Positions 1 to 8,165 are shown, counted from the first letter of the stretch. The stretch is DNA of 64,000 nucleotides from a bacterium (GCA_030530825.1 JAUMUF010000001.1:248001-312000); one strand, 5' to 3'. Notes: generated by a model from the sequence alone, not told the origin. Program-made: numbers and translations.

Positions 1-86
1 CCCGCCCCCGCTAGAATCAACATCGCGCCGTCAAGTGTTTCTACGGCTTGCTTTTGTTTAATATTAAGACCTTTTAATAAATCCAT
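1..86 (-). CDS. UvrD/PcrA-type DNA helicase, N-terminal fragment cut by window edge
   Basis: Only the first 28 codons lie in the window, starting at the ATG whose complement ends at 86. The peptide contains LNIKQKQAV and then DGAMLILAGAG. This is the Q-motif and the start of the Walker A region (LAGAGSGKT) that opens superfamily 1A helicases such as UvrD, PcrA and Rep, which unwind DNA in repair. A TATAAT hexamer at 94-99 sits 7 bases before the ATG, inside an extended -10 (TG-A-TATAAT), and there is no Shine-Dalgarno site, so the mRNA is probably leaderless. The member of the family cannot be decided from this piece. Confidence 0.85.
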   Translation of the reverse strand, partial: MDLLKGLNIKQKQAVETLDGAMLILAGA

Positions 87-194
87 AAACACTATTATAT
101 CATATATTATCGATCGCCCCTAATCCTTAGGATGAAATTTGAGAGTTGAATCCTGCGGGCCAATATAGATTTAATTTATATTAAAGCTAATATA

Positions 195-219
195 AAATAA
201 ACCCCTGAGGGGTTTATTT
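195..219 (-). terminator. Intrinsic terminator after the pilin gene
   Basis: Perfect 11-bp inverted repeat AAATAAACCCC / GGGGTTTATTT with a 3-base loop, followed on the minus strand by a T-rich run. It lies 21 bases past the pilin stop codon. Confidence 0.85.
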
Positions 220-239
220 TTGATGTGCTTAATTAGAAA

Positions 240-716
240 TTATCCTTGTAGACAGTATGCAACATTTGGTGAACTTTCTACGCCAGCTCGGATGACAACT
301 CCATTACCTGCAACTGCAGTTCCGTTGTCTCCACACTGAGCATTTCGAATAACCTGCATTGTTCCTGCGCCAATATTTCCAGCTTGAGCTCCGTTGAGGA
401 TGGTGCCGGTAGTGTATGGGTTTCCGGAAGCTGGATCGACAAAAGTACTTCCACCTACAGTAACATACCGGTCTACAATCTGGGTATTGACGTTAGCGCC
501 TGCCGCTGGTAATTGTCCGCGGTTAGCTGCCCGAGAATCATTAACTGCTGCTAGTAGTCGGCTAGCGTCGTTCTTTCGAGTTGTATCCCTCTGACTCCTC
601 TGCAATGCTGGAAGTGCTAAGAAGACCATCAAGAAGATAAGTCCGGCGATCGCAAGCACGAGGACAACTTCGATGATTGTGAATCCTTTTTTAGTTTGGT
701 TTTTGATAGTGTTCAT
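240..716 (-). CDS. Type IV pilin-like protein with class III prepilin signal
   Basis: 158-residue type IV pilin-like protein. Residues near 9-14 give the prepilin peptidase site KKGFTIIE: cleavage between G and F, with the conserved Glu at position 5 of the mature chain. A hydrophobic helix of about 25 residues follows. A cysteine pair near the C-terminus fits the D-loop disulfide of pilins. The start is the ATG at 716, after a GGTGG Shine-Dalgarno site; an in-frame upstream ATG at 746 overlaps that site and would weaken the signal peptide. No other pilus genes are in the window, so this is a stand-alone major or minor pilin. In Saccharibacteria type IV pili are linked to twitching and host contact (family knowledge). 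Confidence 0.88.
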   Translation of the reverse strand: MNTIKNQTKKGFTIIEVVLVLAIAGLIFLMVFLALPALQRSQRDTTRKNDASRLLAAVNDSRAANRGQLPAAGANVNTQIVDRYVTVGGSTFVDPASGNPYTTGTILNGAQAGNIGAGTMQVIRNAQCGDNGTAVAGNGVVIRAGVESSPNVAYCLQG

Positions 717-792
717 ATTGAAATTTCCACCTTTCTTATAGAACATTATTGTTATTATTACTATTTTTATTTAAGCAGTTATGCTTAGTTAG

Positions 793-822
793 ATATTAGC
801 ATAAGGGAGGTAGATTTGTCAA
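793..822 (-). promoter_or_regulatory. Promoter of the pilin gene
   Basis: TTGACA (817-822), 18-base spacer and TAATAT (793-798). The predicted leader is about 70 bases and carries a Shine-Dalgarno site, unlike most first genes in this window. Confidence 0.7.
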
Positions 823-840
823 GTATTTCGCGCTAAATTT

Positions 841-1959
841 CTATAATTTTTTGACCACATCAGAAATGTCTGATTTTTGCGATACTTCTCTCTTTGAAAG
901 GAAATATTCGTCGATCAAAATCTTAACGCAAGCCGCAATCGGTATCGAAATGAGCGCGCCAAGTAGACCAAGCACATAAACTCCGACCAAAACGGCAGCA
1001 AGCACTACCGCTGGAGAAAGGCTATTGTTTTTGCCTTGAATCATCGGCGAGATAACATTGCCTTCAATCTGTTGGTATATCATGCAATAAATCAAGAAAA
1101 CAATACCTGCTGGAATCGAATTCATTGCCACGAGGATTGTAGAGATAGCCACGCCAATCATCACGCCGAACATCGGTATCATATTAAGGAAGAGCAAAAT
1201 CACGCCCACAGGTACAACCAGACTCATTGGTATCCCCATTGTTAATGCTAAAATCAATGCTCCGAGTGAGGTTGCCACCGCACCAATAGCAGAAACTGTT
1301 AATTGTCCGTTAACGAATCCACTTACGGCTGAGTACATTTTGCTGGCGATGCGTTTATGGCGTTTCATTTTGGCTTTATCATCGTATAATTTCCAGAGAT
1401 CGGCGAGCCATTTTGGACCTTCAACAAGCATAAAGAATGCCATCGTTAACACCATCACGCCGGAAAAAATCATATTAGCCACAGTGTTAACCCCGCCAAA
1501 GAAGATTCGGCCAATATTCTTGGTTAATTCTCCTGCGAAGTTGGTCAAATTCTCGGTGGCTTCTTTGACGAGCCCTGTCATTCCGTGTTTTTCTATAAAT
1601 TGTCGCATGACGGAGTTTTCTGCCGTAACACTATTAATTAAATCTGGCAATGTGCCAATAAATTTGCTCGTCTGCTCCACAATAACAGGCACCACAAATA
1701 GCATAAATAGACTCAATATTATCACCAAAATCAGGTACGCTACGGCTGTTGCTCCAACTCGGTTCTTCTTTGATCCAGGGAGAATTTTGGTGATTTTAGA
1801 AACGGGATGGTTGAGTGCGAGAGCCAAAAACGCTGCAACACCAAGCAAAATTAACGCATCTTTTGATAGCCAAAGCATAAGGCCAGCCAAGCCAAATCCG
1901 ATTGAAACGGTCCAAAATCGGATAAAAGTCTTGGTTTCGATTTCGATTGTAGTTTTCAT
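841..1959 (-). CDS. AI-2E family transporter (PerM/YdiK/TqsA-like permease)
   Basis: 372-residue polytopic membrane protein with the hydrophobic profile of the AI-2E/PerM family: two helices at the N-terminus, a soluble segment rich in Lys/Glu near 100-150, then about five more helices with the conserved IEGNVISP motif near residue 300. Members export varied substrates; the autoinducer-2 function is proven only for TqsA, so no substrate is assigned. The gene is monocistronic. An extended -10 TATAAT at 1967-1972 lies 7 bases before the ATG with no Shine-Dalgarno site, which suggests leaderless translation. The structured element at 2105-2295 lies upstream on the same strand and could control read-through into this gene. 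Confidence 0.87.
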   Translation of the reverse strand: MKTTIEIETKTFIRFWTVSIGFGLAGLMLWLSKDALILLGVAAFLALALNHPVSKITKILPGSKKNRVGATAVAYLILVIILSLFMLFVVPVIVEQTSKFIGTLPDLINSVTAENSVMRQFIEKHGMTGLVKEATENLTNFAGELTKNIGRIFFGGVNTVANMIFSGVMVLTMAFFMLVEGPKWLADLWKLYDDKAKMKRHKRIASKMYSAVSGFVNGQLTVSAIGAVATSLGALILALTMGIPMSLVVPVGVILLFLNMIPMFGVMIGVAISTILVAMNSIPAGIVFLIYCMIYQQIEGNVISPMIQGKNNSLSPAVVLAAVLVGVYVLGLLGALISIPIAACVKILIDEYFLSKREVSQKSDISDVVKKL

Positions 1960-2104
1960 ATCTGTAATTATATCATAGAGTTATAATAAAATAAACATAT
2001 TCTGCATCCGATATAATTATGTTAAAATATATCTATATTAAATAAACATAAGTTCATTGACAAATTATAATTATATTTCTAAATTAAAACATATTTTTAG
2101 TAAA

Positions 2105-2153
2105 ATAAAAATCCACCCGAGCACGGGTGGGCATCGCTCGGATGGATTTTTAT
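2105..2153. terminator. Long bidirectional terminator hairpin
   Basis: An 18-bp stem (2105-2122 with 2136-2153) ends in ATAAAAATCC on one side and GGATTTTTAT on the other, with A/T tracts on both flanks. The loop can form a small inner stem (CCACCC). Confidence 0.75.
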
Positions 2154-2295
2154 CCCTTCGACGCACCCAAGTGTAGGCTCGAAATTCGAAGCGTCTACCC
2201 ACCAAAATACACAAGGGGACGCCGGTCAAAGGGGTTATCGCGCATAATATTATCTTCTCTAAAAGTATAAGGAGGGAGATGAAAGGATAAAAGAA
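2105..2295 (-). ncRNA. Candidate structured RNA or attenuator upstream of the AI-2E permease
   Basis: The gap 1980-2415 holds no convincing gene. On the minus strand a TATAAT (2302-2307) could start an RNA near 2295. Its 5' end (2281-2292, UUUUAUCCUUUC) can pair with 2147-2159 (GAAGGGAUAAAAA) to close a multibranched domain. That second strand overlaps the 5' arm of a strong terminator hairpin at 2105-2153, so the two structures exclude each other, as in riboswitches. I found no match by eye to SRP, 6S, tmRNA, T-box, cobalamin, preQ1 or cyclic-di-GMP consensus motifs. It may instead be a free ncRNA ending at the terminator. Transcription is not shown. Confidence 0.45.
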
Positions 2296-2415
2296 GAAAA
2301 TATTATACACTGTAACGAATAGTATGTTCTTTTGACAAAATAGCAATTTATTTTATCAACTGTGTTTATAATAGCATATATTTATAATAAAGTCAACACT
2401 TATTTTGGAGATTTT

Positions 2416-3276
2416 ATGGATATTGAGACGATCGACCCGCTAAAGTATGAATATTCTCGGCAACTTGAGCATATTTATCAGCCCCCAGAAAGGCTTTTTA
2501 TCAGAGGTAGATTGCCAGAAAAAAGATTGAAGTCTGTAGCGATTGTTGGCGCGCGTAAGCCGACTGCTTATGGTCGTGAAGTTGCTCAAAATCTTGCTTC
2601 CGCGTTGGCTCGCCACGGTGTGGTTGTGATCTCGGGGTTGGCTTACGGCATTGATAGTGAGGCGCATAAGGCGTGTCTGGATGCGGGCGGAACAACTATT
2701 GCTGTGCTGGCTGGCGGACTCGATAAGATTTACCCTGCTTCACACAAAGGCTTGGCTGAAAAAATCATAAATAGTGGCGGAGCGATCTTGAGCGAGTATG
2801 AAATTGGCTCGGCTCCGCAAAAATTCACCTTTCTTGAGCGCAATAGGATTGTGTCGGGGCTTGCCGATGCGGTTGTGGTTGTTGAGGCCGCCGCCCGCAG
2901 TGGCACGCTCAGCACTGCTAACCACGCTCTCGATCAGGGCAAGGAAGTTTTTGCTGTTCCCGGGAATATAACCTCGCCACTTTCAGAAGGTTGTAATAAG
3001 TTGCTTAAAATGGGCGCTACACCCCTGCTCTCTGCGCAGGATGTGTTGGACTTTTTGTTTCCAGATGGGGTTAAAGATAGGCAGGCCTCGCTTTTTTCGG
3101 CAGAAAATAAAGTTGAAGAAACAATCCTTCAGATCATCCAGAGTGGCGAGCGCGACGGCGATGCGATTATTAAAAAATCTGCCCTCTCGGCGCAAGAATT
3201 CAGCCAAGCGATAACAATGCTCGAGATTAAAGGCACAGTCAAATCTCTCGGCAGCAATAAGTGGGGTTTGAGTTAA
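2416..3276 (+). CDS. dprA: DNA-processing protein DprA (Smf)
   Basis: 286-residue DprA. It binds incoming single-stranded DNA and loads RecA during natural transformation. Visible Rossmann-fold motifs are VAIVGARKPTAYG near residue 40, ISGLAYGIDSEAH near 75, the GG-D-YP stretch near 105, and FLERNRIVSGL near 140. A winged-helix DML1-like tail is present after residue 225. The ATG at 2416 follows GGAG by 6 bases and was chosen over an in-frame ATG at 2362 that lacks a ribosome site. TATAAT hexamers at 2367 and 2383 could serve as -10 boxes. Together with the type IV pilin, this supports competence for DNA uptake (inference). Confidence 0.93.
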   Translation: MDIETIDPLKYEYSRQLEHIYQPPERLFIRGRLPEKRLKSVAIVGARKPTAYGREVAQNLASALARHGVVVISGLAYGIDSEAHKACLDAGGTTIAVLAGGLDKIYPASHKGLAEKIINSGGAILSEYEIGSAPQKFTFLERNRIVSGLADAVVVVEAAARSGTLSTANHALDQGKEVFAVPGNITSPLSEGCNKLLKMGATPLLSAQDVLDFLFPDGVKDRQASLFSAENKVEETILQIIQSGERDGDAIIKKSALSAQEFSQAITMLEIKGTVKSLGSNKWGLS

Positions 3277-3300
3277 ACCTCCAACTCTCCAAAACGCTCA

Positions 3301-3335
3301 AAATCCGCCCCCTTCTAAAATCTGGCGGATTTTTT
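3301..3335. terminator. Convergent terminator between dprA and pth
   Basis: AAATCCGCC (3301-3309) pairs with GGCGGATTT (3323-3331), followed by T residues. The stop codon of pth lies in the loop, so both genes share this hairpin. Confidence 0.8.
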
Positions 3336-3881
3336 CTCATTTTGGAGGTGATTTTGGATGAAGTTTTGCGTTAATTCTTCCGCGATTTCAAAGATCTCTG
3401 GCAGGGCTTCCACCTCTGGTTTAGAGAATTTCCCAAGCACAAAGTCTGCCGTGTCCATTCTTGCGCGAAGTTCATTAGATACGCCAATCCTCACCCGCGC
3501 AAAATCCTGCCCAAATGTCCCAATCAGACTCTTGAGCCCATTGTTTCCGCCCGCGGAGCCACTCAGACGCGCTCGCACTACGCCAAACTCTAAATCAACA
3601 TCGTCGCAAACCGCCAAAAAATCCCGTGAAAAATCAATTTTATAAAAATCCACAATTGCGCGTGCTGATCTCCCTGTTTCGTTGTAGAAGGTTGTTGGCT
3701 TGACTAGCAACACTTTTTCGCCATTTGTTGAAATTTCAGTAATCTCGGCTGAGAACTTGGGCACAGGCTTAAAATTGGCGCCCCACTTGTTTGCCCAAAA
3801 ATCACCAAAAGCCCACGCCACATTATGGCGCGTCCCGTGATACTTGGGCGGGAAATTGCCTTGAAGGAGAATAATTTTCAT
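3315..3881 (-). CDS. pth: Peptidyl-tRNA hydrolase
   Basis: 188 residues, normal length. Pth recycles peptidyl-tRNA that drops off the ribosome by cutting the ester bond. Family motifs are visible: LLQGNFPPKYHGTRHNVAW at the N-terminus, holding the catalytic His and the conserved Asn; KPTTFYNETG near residue 61; CDDVDLEFG near 92; GSAGGNNGLKSL near 108, followed by RVRIGVSN. In most bacteria the N-terminus reads GLGNPG-YxxTRHN, and here GLGNPG is replaced by LQGNFP. The upstream region (3922-3981) carries repeats and a palindrome listed separately. Confidence 0.95.
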   Translation of the reverse strand: MKIILLQGNFPPKYHGTRHNVAWAFGDFWANKWGANFKPVPKFSAEITEISTNGEKVLLVKPTTFYNETGRSARAIVDFYKIDFSRDFLAVCDDVDLEFGVVRARLSGSAGGNNGLKSLIGTFGQDFARVRIGVSNELRARMDTADFVLGKFSKPEVEALPEIFEIAEELTQNFIQNHLQNEKKSARF

Positions 3882-3921
3882 AAAATAGCTCTAAAAATTT
3901 CTACATAGTTGCGCAATTGGC

Positions 3922-3981
3922 TGAGATTAGTATCTCAAATCTTTGCGCTTATAATCTCAATGAATTGCGCCTATAATCTCA
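3922..3981. repeat. 22-bp tandem repeat plus adjoining palindrome upstream of pth
   Basis: Two imperfect 22-base copies occur at 3938-3959 and 3960-3981, sharing TTGCGC-Y-TATAATCTCA. Next to them is the palindrome TGAGAT-TAGT-ATCTCA (3922-3937), which reuses the same TGAGAT half-site. They lie 40-100 bases upstream of pth. The rest of the gap 3882-4124 shows no coding signal. Confidence 0.55.
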
Positions 3982-4124
3982 GCAGACTGGGCTTATAAGG
4001 AAAAAAGTTTTCGCTTATAGCTTCGGCGAAGTTCGCTTTTCGTTTCTCGCTTTCAGCATAATAGTGATTTTGCCACGCCTTGCGCTACACCTTTATAAAA
4101 CCAAAAGTCGAACATCGCCTTGCT

Positions 4125-5603
4125 CTATCGCCTTCGTCTTTTGGAGATGTCAATCCCACGCTTTTCGAGCCGTTCGTCACGCTTGCGTTCGCGCTTGTTG
4201 GTGGTGTCGAGTGCCTTTTTGAGCGCGCCACGATTCTTATTGATGGCTTCTTTGCCCTCGGCGAGGCGCTTTTTGTTCTCTTTGATTTGCTTTTCGTCCC
4301 TAAAAGAAAACTTGATCGGCGTGCCTGAAAAATCAAAATTCTCTCGTATCAATCGCTCCAAATAGCGCTTATAAGACCAGTGGACAAATTTAAGGTTGGA
4401 GCCGTGGATTATGAACCAAGGCGGATTGTTGTCTGATTGCGAAATGTAGCGGAGCTTAGGGTGCGTGTTTTTGAGACCTGCTGGCGGGTGCTTTTGTGAG
4501 GCTTGCTGAAGCAGTTGGTTGAGAGTGGCGGTGCGCGCAGTTCGCTTGCGGTTGCGATTAACCTTTAAGATGAGATCAAAGATCTTGGTGACATTTTGAC
4601 CAGTTTTGCTTGAAGTAAAGATTAGTGGTGCCCAAGGTGTAAATTTGAAATAATACGCAATTCTTGGCGCGAGCGCGTCGCGGGTGTAGGCATCTTTACC
4701 CTCAACGCTGTCCCATTTGCTGACCACGATAATAATGCCCTTGCCGGCGTCGTTAATTAGGCCGGCGATGCGCTGGTCGAGTTGGGTGTTGAGTTCGTTG
4801 GCGTCCATTAAGAGAAGACAAATATCAGCCTCGTCGATAGCCGCGAGAGTGCGGAGAACGGAGAATTTCTCAATGCCAACTTCCTGCTTGCCGGGCTTTC
4901 GCATACCTGCGGTATCGATAATTTCGATTTTTTGATTATTGAAGCGAATCTCCGTGCGGTTAACATCGCGCGTTGTGCCTGCTACATTGGCAACGATTGC
5001 CTGCTGTTTACCGGCCAAAGTGTTAAAGAGGTAAGATTTGCCGGCATTTGGGCGACCGACGAGTGCGACTTTGATGACATCTTCGTCGGATTTTTCTTCT
5101 TTAACTTTGGGGATGTTTTCTGAAATTTCGAAAAGCAAATCTTCCACGCCCGCGTTATGTTCGGCGGAAGTTCGAATGATCGTCTTGATGCCAAGGCGCT
5201 GGAATTCTTCGTTCGGTAGATTACCTTTGAGGTCGGTTTTGTTCAAGACTAAAATTACGGGCTTGCGAGATTTGAGGGCTTTTTTGGCGATGAGGCGATC
5301 TTCGTTAGAAAACGGCTTGGTGCTATCAAGAACCACGAGAATCAAGTCCGAAGCATCGACCGCATCTTGGATCTGCTCCTGAATTGTCGCCTCGAACTCA
5401 TCATTTGGGTCTTTAAGTCCTGCCGTGTCAATCAGCCAGAAATTCTGTTTTCGATAAGTTACTTTGCCAAGAACGCTGTCGCGCGTCGTTCCGGCCTCGC
5501 GAGCCACAACGGCCTGCTGGGTTTTTAGCATACGATTAAAAAGCGAAGACTTTCCGACATTCGCCTGCCCGACAATCGCAACTTTAGGAAGATTTTTAGA
5601 CAT
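4125..5603 (-). CDS. der: Ribosome assembly GTPase Der (EngA)
   Basis: 492-residue tandem GTPase needed for 50S subunit maturation. It has two G domains: GQANVGKSSLFNR, DTAGL and NKTD in the first (residues 1-160), and GRPNAGKSYLFNT, DTAGM and SKWD in the second (from about 178). A KH-like domain follows from about 355. The C-terminus is a long Lys/Arg-rich tail ending in KRRRR, longer than in E. coli. Promoter TTGATT (5633-5638), 17-base spacer and TAAAAT (5610-5615) leaves only 6 bases before the ATG, with no Shine-Dalgarno site, so a leaderless mRNA is expected. Confidence 0.96.
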   Translation of the reverse strand: MSKNLPKVAIVGQANVGKSSLFNRMLKTQQAVVAREAGTTRDSVLGKVTYRKQNFWLIDTAGLKDPNDEFEATIQEQIQDAVDASDLILVVLDSTKPFSNEDRLIAKKALKSRKPVILVLNKTDLKGNLPNEEFQRLGIKTIIRTSAEHNAGVEDLLFEISENIPKVKEEKSDEDVIKVALVGRPNAGKSYLFNTLAGKQQAIVANVAGTTRDVNRTEIRFNNQKIEIIDTAGMRKPGKQEVGIEKFSVLRTLAAIDEADICLLLMDANELNTQLDQRIAGLINDAGKGIIIVVSKWDSVEGKDAYTRDALAPRIAYYFKFTPWAPLIFTSSKTGQNVTKIFDLILKVNRNRKRTARTATLNQLLQQASQKHPPAGLKNTHPKLRYISQSDNNPPWFIIHGSNLKFVHWSYKRYLERLIRENFDFSGTPIKFSFRDEKQIKENKKRLAEGKEAINKNRGALKKALDTTNKRERKRDERLEKRGIDISKRRRR

Positions 5604-5609
5604 AACAAG

Positions 5610-5638
5610 ATTTTAACATATTTTGGGCAGAAAATCAA
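5610..5638 (-). promoter_or_regulatory. Leaderless-type promoter of der
   Basis: TTGATT, 17-base spacer, TAAAAT. The -10 box is 6 bases from the ATG, so the expected transcription start is at the start codon. Confidence 0.75.
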
Positions 5639-5645
5639 TTTTAGT

Positions 5646-5674
5646 TTGAAATATCAGTGTTAATGTGTTAAAAT
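5646..5674 (+). promoter_or_regulatory. Promoter of the 5706 gene
   Basis: TTGAAA (5646-5651), exactly 17 bases, then TAAAAT (5669-5674). It produces a leader of about 25 bases with an AGAGGTG ribosome site. Confidence 0.75.
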
Positions 5675-5705
5675 ATATAAATCAAATTAGAAAGAGGTGA
5701 TTGCT

Positions 5706-6257
5706 ATGGCAATTGGGATTTTGGCTTATTTGAAGCACGTTTTTGGCAAAAAGAAAGGTAACGATCTTGCGTTTAGGCGAGAATTGGCGGATAGGATTGA
5801 GATGCTAACGATTATGCTAATCAAGCAAGACGAAGACACTTATCTGCCGATCAGGGAAACTCGCAAAATATTCAACGAAGATATTGAGATGTATCGCGGG
5901 TTGCTCGATGCGCTTAGTTGGTGCTTGGAATCTAAGAGTTTTAAAACTAACTCCGAGATTGAGCGGAGGCGCTTCTTGGACAAATCTGCTGAATTTCGCC
6001 GGACGCTTCAAAATATTATGCTCGAAGCTGGCTATCAGGAGAGTCGATTGCGCGATGAGGGTGAGATTTATCGGTATTCGTCAGGCGGATTCGCTCTGTA
6101 TGCGGAGCGGCTACTATTTCTTAGCGATAATGTTGGCGACAATATGGTTGAACTTATTGTTGTGATGAGTAGATTTCTCGCCCGCATTCTTAGAGATAAA
6201 AATTTCGAAATTGAGGGTATAGTGCTCTCAAATATCGAACGGTCAACTTTCATATAA
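5706..6257 (+). CDS. Hypothetical protein, 183 residues
   Basis: I do not recognise this protein. It starts with a short hydrophobic stretch (AIGILAYLKHVFG) followed by Lys residues. The rest is predicted mostly helical and charged, with a Glu/Arg-rich middle (EIERRRFLDKSAEFRR) and a more hydrophobic helix near residues 135-165 (VELIVVMSRFLARIL). The ATG at 5706 lies 6 bases after AGAGGTG; the GTG at 5697 falls inside that site and is rejected as start. The gene is a single unit with its own promoter and a terminator shared with rluB. It may be a peripheral membrane or helical-bundle protein (inference). Confidence 0.75.
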   Translation: MAIGILAYLKHVFGKKKGNDLAFRRELADRIEMLTIMLIKQDEDTYLPIRETRKIFNEDIEMYRGLLDALSWCLESKSFKTNSEIERRRFLDKSAEFRRTLQNIMLEAGYQESRLRDEGEIYRYSSGGFALYAERLLFLSDNVGDNMVELIVVMSRFLARILRDKNFEIEGIVLSNIERSTFI

Positions 6258-6262
6258 AAATA

Positions 6263-6292
6263 AATAGTCTCGAGAGTCGAGGCTATTTTCTT
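6263..6292. terminator. Convergent terminator between the 5706 gene and rluB
   Basis: AATAGTCTCGA (6263-6273) pairs with TCGAGGCTATT (6277-6287) around a 3-base loop. A T-rich tract follows on the plus strand, and AAAT/TTT on the other side suits the minus strand. Confidence 0.75.
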
Positions 6293-6972
6293 TAGGCTTT
6301 TTTAGTTTCGAAGAAATCTCCACTTTTCAGATCTTCTGGTAAGAAATAATTACCAAACTTCACGCGATGAAGCTCTTTTACTTCGTAGCCGACAGCGGAG
6401 AATGTGCGCCTGATCTGACGATTGCGCCCTTCGCTCATTGAGACGCGCCAGTGATTTCGAGAGTCGTCGAGCCGCTCGAGTCCAAGCTGTGAGCGCCCAT
6501 CGGGTAGATTAATGCCGAAATCTGCAATCATCTGTTGGTGAAGTGGTTCGAGCGGTGCGTCGATTCTTATAAGATACTCTTTAAGTTTTTTGAACTTCGG
6601 ATGCGTCATCTTGAAGGTAAAATCGCCATCGTTAGAAAGCAATAAAAGGCCGCTTGAATCTTTATCAAGGCGCCCAACTGGCTTAAGTGAATGGTACTTT
6701 TTTGGTAAAATTGCGTAGATCGTCTCATTGTCGCCCTGCTTTTTGCGAGAGCAAACGTAGCCACGTGGCTTATTGAATAGAAGGTAAATTTTAGCCGTGG
6801 AGTTAGAGATTATTTTGTCGCCAACTCGCACTTCATCCGTTTCTTCGACTCGGGCGCCAAGTTCTGCTTTTTTGGAGTTGATGTAAATTTTTCCATCGGA
6901 AATTAACTCATCTGCTTGTCGACGAGAAATTCCAAGCTGGAGCGCAAGAAATTTGTTAAGGCGATCGCTCAT
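6292..6972 (-). CDS. rluB: rRNA pseudouridine synthase, RsuA/RluB family
   Basis: 226-residue pseudouridine synthase that isomerises uridines in 23S or 16S rRNA. An S4 RNA-binding domain occupies residues 1-60 (RLNKFLALQLGISRRQADEL). The catalytic domain follows with KPRGYVCSRK, the active-site loop PVGRLDKDSSGLLLLSNDGD (catalytic Asp in RLD) and the late motif EGRNRQIRRTFSAVG. The start codon directly follows the stop of the response regulator gene, whose last codons include GAGG as ribosome site. The family call is firm; choosing RluB rather than RsuA or RluE/F is uncertain. Confidence 0.9.
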   Translation of the reverse strand: MSDRLNKFLALQLGISRRQADELISDGKIYINSKKAELGARVEETDEVRVGDKIISNSTAKIYLLFNKPRGYVCSRKKQGDNETIYAILPKKYHSLKPVGRLDKDSSGLLLLSNDGDFTFKMTHPKFKKLKEYLIRIDAPLEPLHQQMIADFGINLPDGRSQLGLERLDDSRNHWRVSMSEGRNRQIRRTFSAVGYEVKELHRVKFGNYFLPEDLKSGDFFETKKA

Positions 6973-8115
6973 TTACGCCTCAAAATCGAGTCCGCCGAGC
7001 ATTCTTTCAAGGTCGCTATTTAATGCTGCTTCTTGCTCTCGGTTATTATTGGGTAGAGGTGAAATTACTCTTTCTCCAGATTGTTGCTCGGGCTCCTCTT
7101 GTGCAAATCTTGCCCTTGGCGTCACATCCTGAAAATACGCTGGGTTGGGCTGAAGATTAGCTGGCGGCGCAATTGGCGCAGGTTGGGGAGTCCGTGGATC
7201 ACTCAAGGGCTGTGGATTCTGCGTGGTTTGAACAGGATTAATAAACTCAAAGTGTTGACCTCGTGGTTGAGGTGCTGGCGCAGGATTTGGCTGAGGGATT
7301 GATGTTTGATGAGGTTGGAGCTGCGATTGAATTTCTGTCTCTCTTGGCTGAATTTGCGGTTGTTGTACTGCTGGTCGCTCGCTACTTAAGTTCGGCGCGG
7401 AAGTCCTGATTGGACTTGCAGCCTCATTGCTTCTTGGAATTTCTGGCTGAGGTGTCGGACGAAATACTGGCTCTGGCTGTTGCTGAATTTCTGCTTTTGG
7501 TGGTTGTGGAAGTTGTTGCCCGTTAGGAACATTTTGCGCTAAATTTTCGAAAGCTGGTGCTGGTTGAGGTTGAGGAATTGGCGCAGGTTGCGGAGCCTGT
7601 ATAGGCTGAATATTTGCTGCAGGATTGGGTGCGATATTAGGCATTTCGAAATTTTGAGGTGCGCTAAAATCTGCCATAGGCGTTTCAATAGGAGTTTCTG
7701 CTGTAGGGTATTGTTTATTGGCGGTGCGTTGCTCAGGAGTTAAGTGTCCGTCTTCAAGCACGTCATGAACAGTCTTCACGACATCTTCAATGCCAACTTG
7801 AGACTTGACGAGATATCTGTCTGCACCAAGCGCTTCGCCTCGCTGGCGTTGTTCTTCGCTAGAAAGCGCTGTCATCATAATCACTTTGATTCCGCGAGTT
7901 TCCGTAGTCGATCGCAAAATATCTAACATATCAAAGCCGGATATTTTAGGCATCATCACATCGCTAATGATTAGATTTGGTCGCTCTTTGATCGCCATAG
8001 CCAAGGCTTCTTCACCATCTCCAGCGGAAACGATGTCGTAACCCTCCGCTAATAATCGCACGCCGTAGATTTCGCGCAAACTTTTGTCATCTTCTACCAA
8101 TAAAATCTTTGTCAT
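6973..8115 (-). CDS. Response regulator with receiver domain and long Pro/Gln-rich tail
   Basis: 380 residues. Residues 1-125 form a CheY-like receiver: acidic pair EDD near 8-10, phospho-acceptor Asp in IISDVMMP (near 52), Thr in MMTALS (near 82) and Lys in YLVKSQ (near 104). No DNA-binding or enzymatic output domain follows. Instead, residues 145-355 are low complexity, rich in Pro, Gln, Ala and Asn, and the chain ends in a short conserved-looking helix (LNSDLERMLGGLDFEA). AGGAG precedes the ATG, and a TATAAT lies just upstream of it. The kinase is 50 bases upstream and rluB is directly downstream. The tail may be a flexible scaffold or protein-binding segment (inference). Confidence 0.9.
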   Translation of the reverse strand: MTKILLVEDDKSLREIYGVRLLAEGYDIVSAGDGEEALAMAIKERPNLIISDVMMPKISGFDMLDILRSTTETRGIKVIMMTALSSEEQRQRGEALGADRYLVKSQVGIEDVVKTVHDVLEDGHLTPEQRTANKQYPTAETPIETPMADFSAPQNFEMPNIAPNPAANIQPIQAPQPAPIPQPQPAPAFENLAQNVPNGQQLPQPPKAEIQQQPEPVFRPTPQPEIPRSNEAASPIRTSAPNLSSERPAVQQPQIQPRETEIQSQLQPHQTSIPQPNPAPAPQPRGQHFEFINPVQTTQNPQPLSDPRTPQPAPIAPPANLQPNPAYFQDVTPRARFAQEEPEQQSGERVISPLPNNNREQEAALNSDLERMLGGLDFEA

Positions 8116-8165
8116 ATTACTCCTATTATATAATTATTTTTGTCGAAAATCCATAGTTTTTATGC

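Noticed and set aside
2071-2346. 91-codon minus-strand ORF over the intergenic element
   Set aside because: It runs through the terminator hairpin and the stem regions, has no ribosome site, and its composition (Cys, Phe, Pro mix) is not protein-like.
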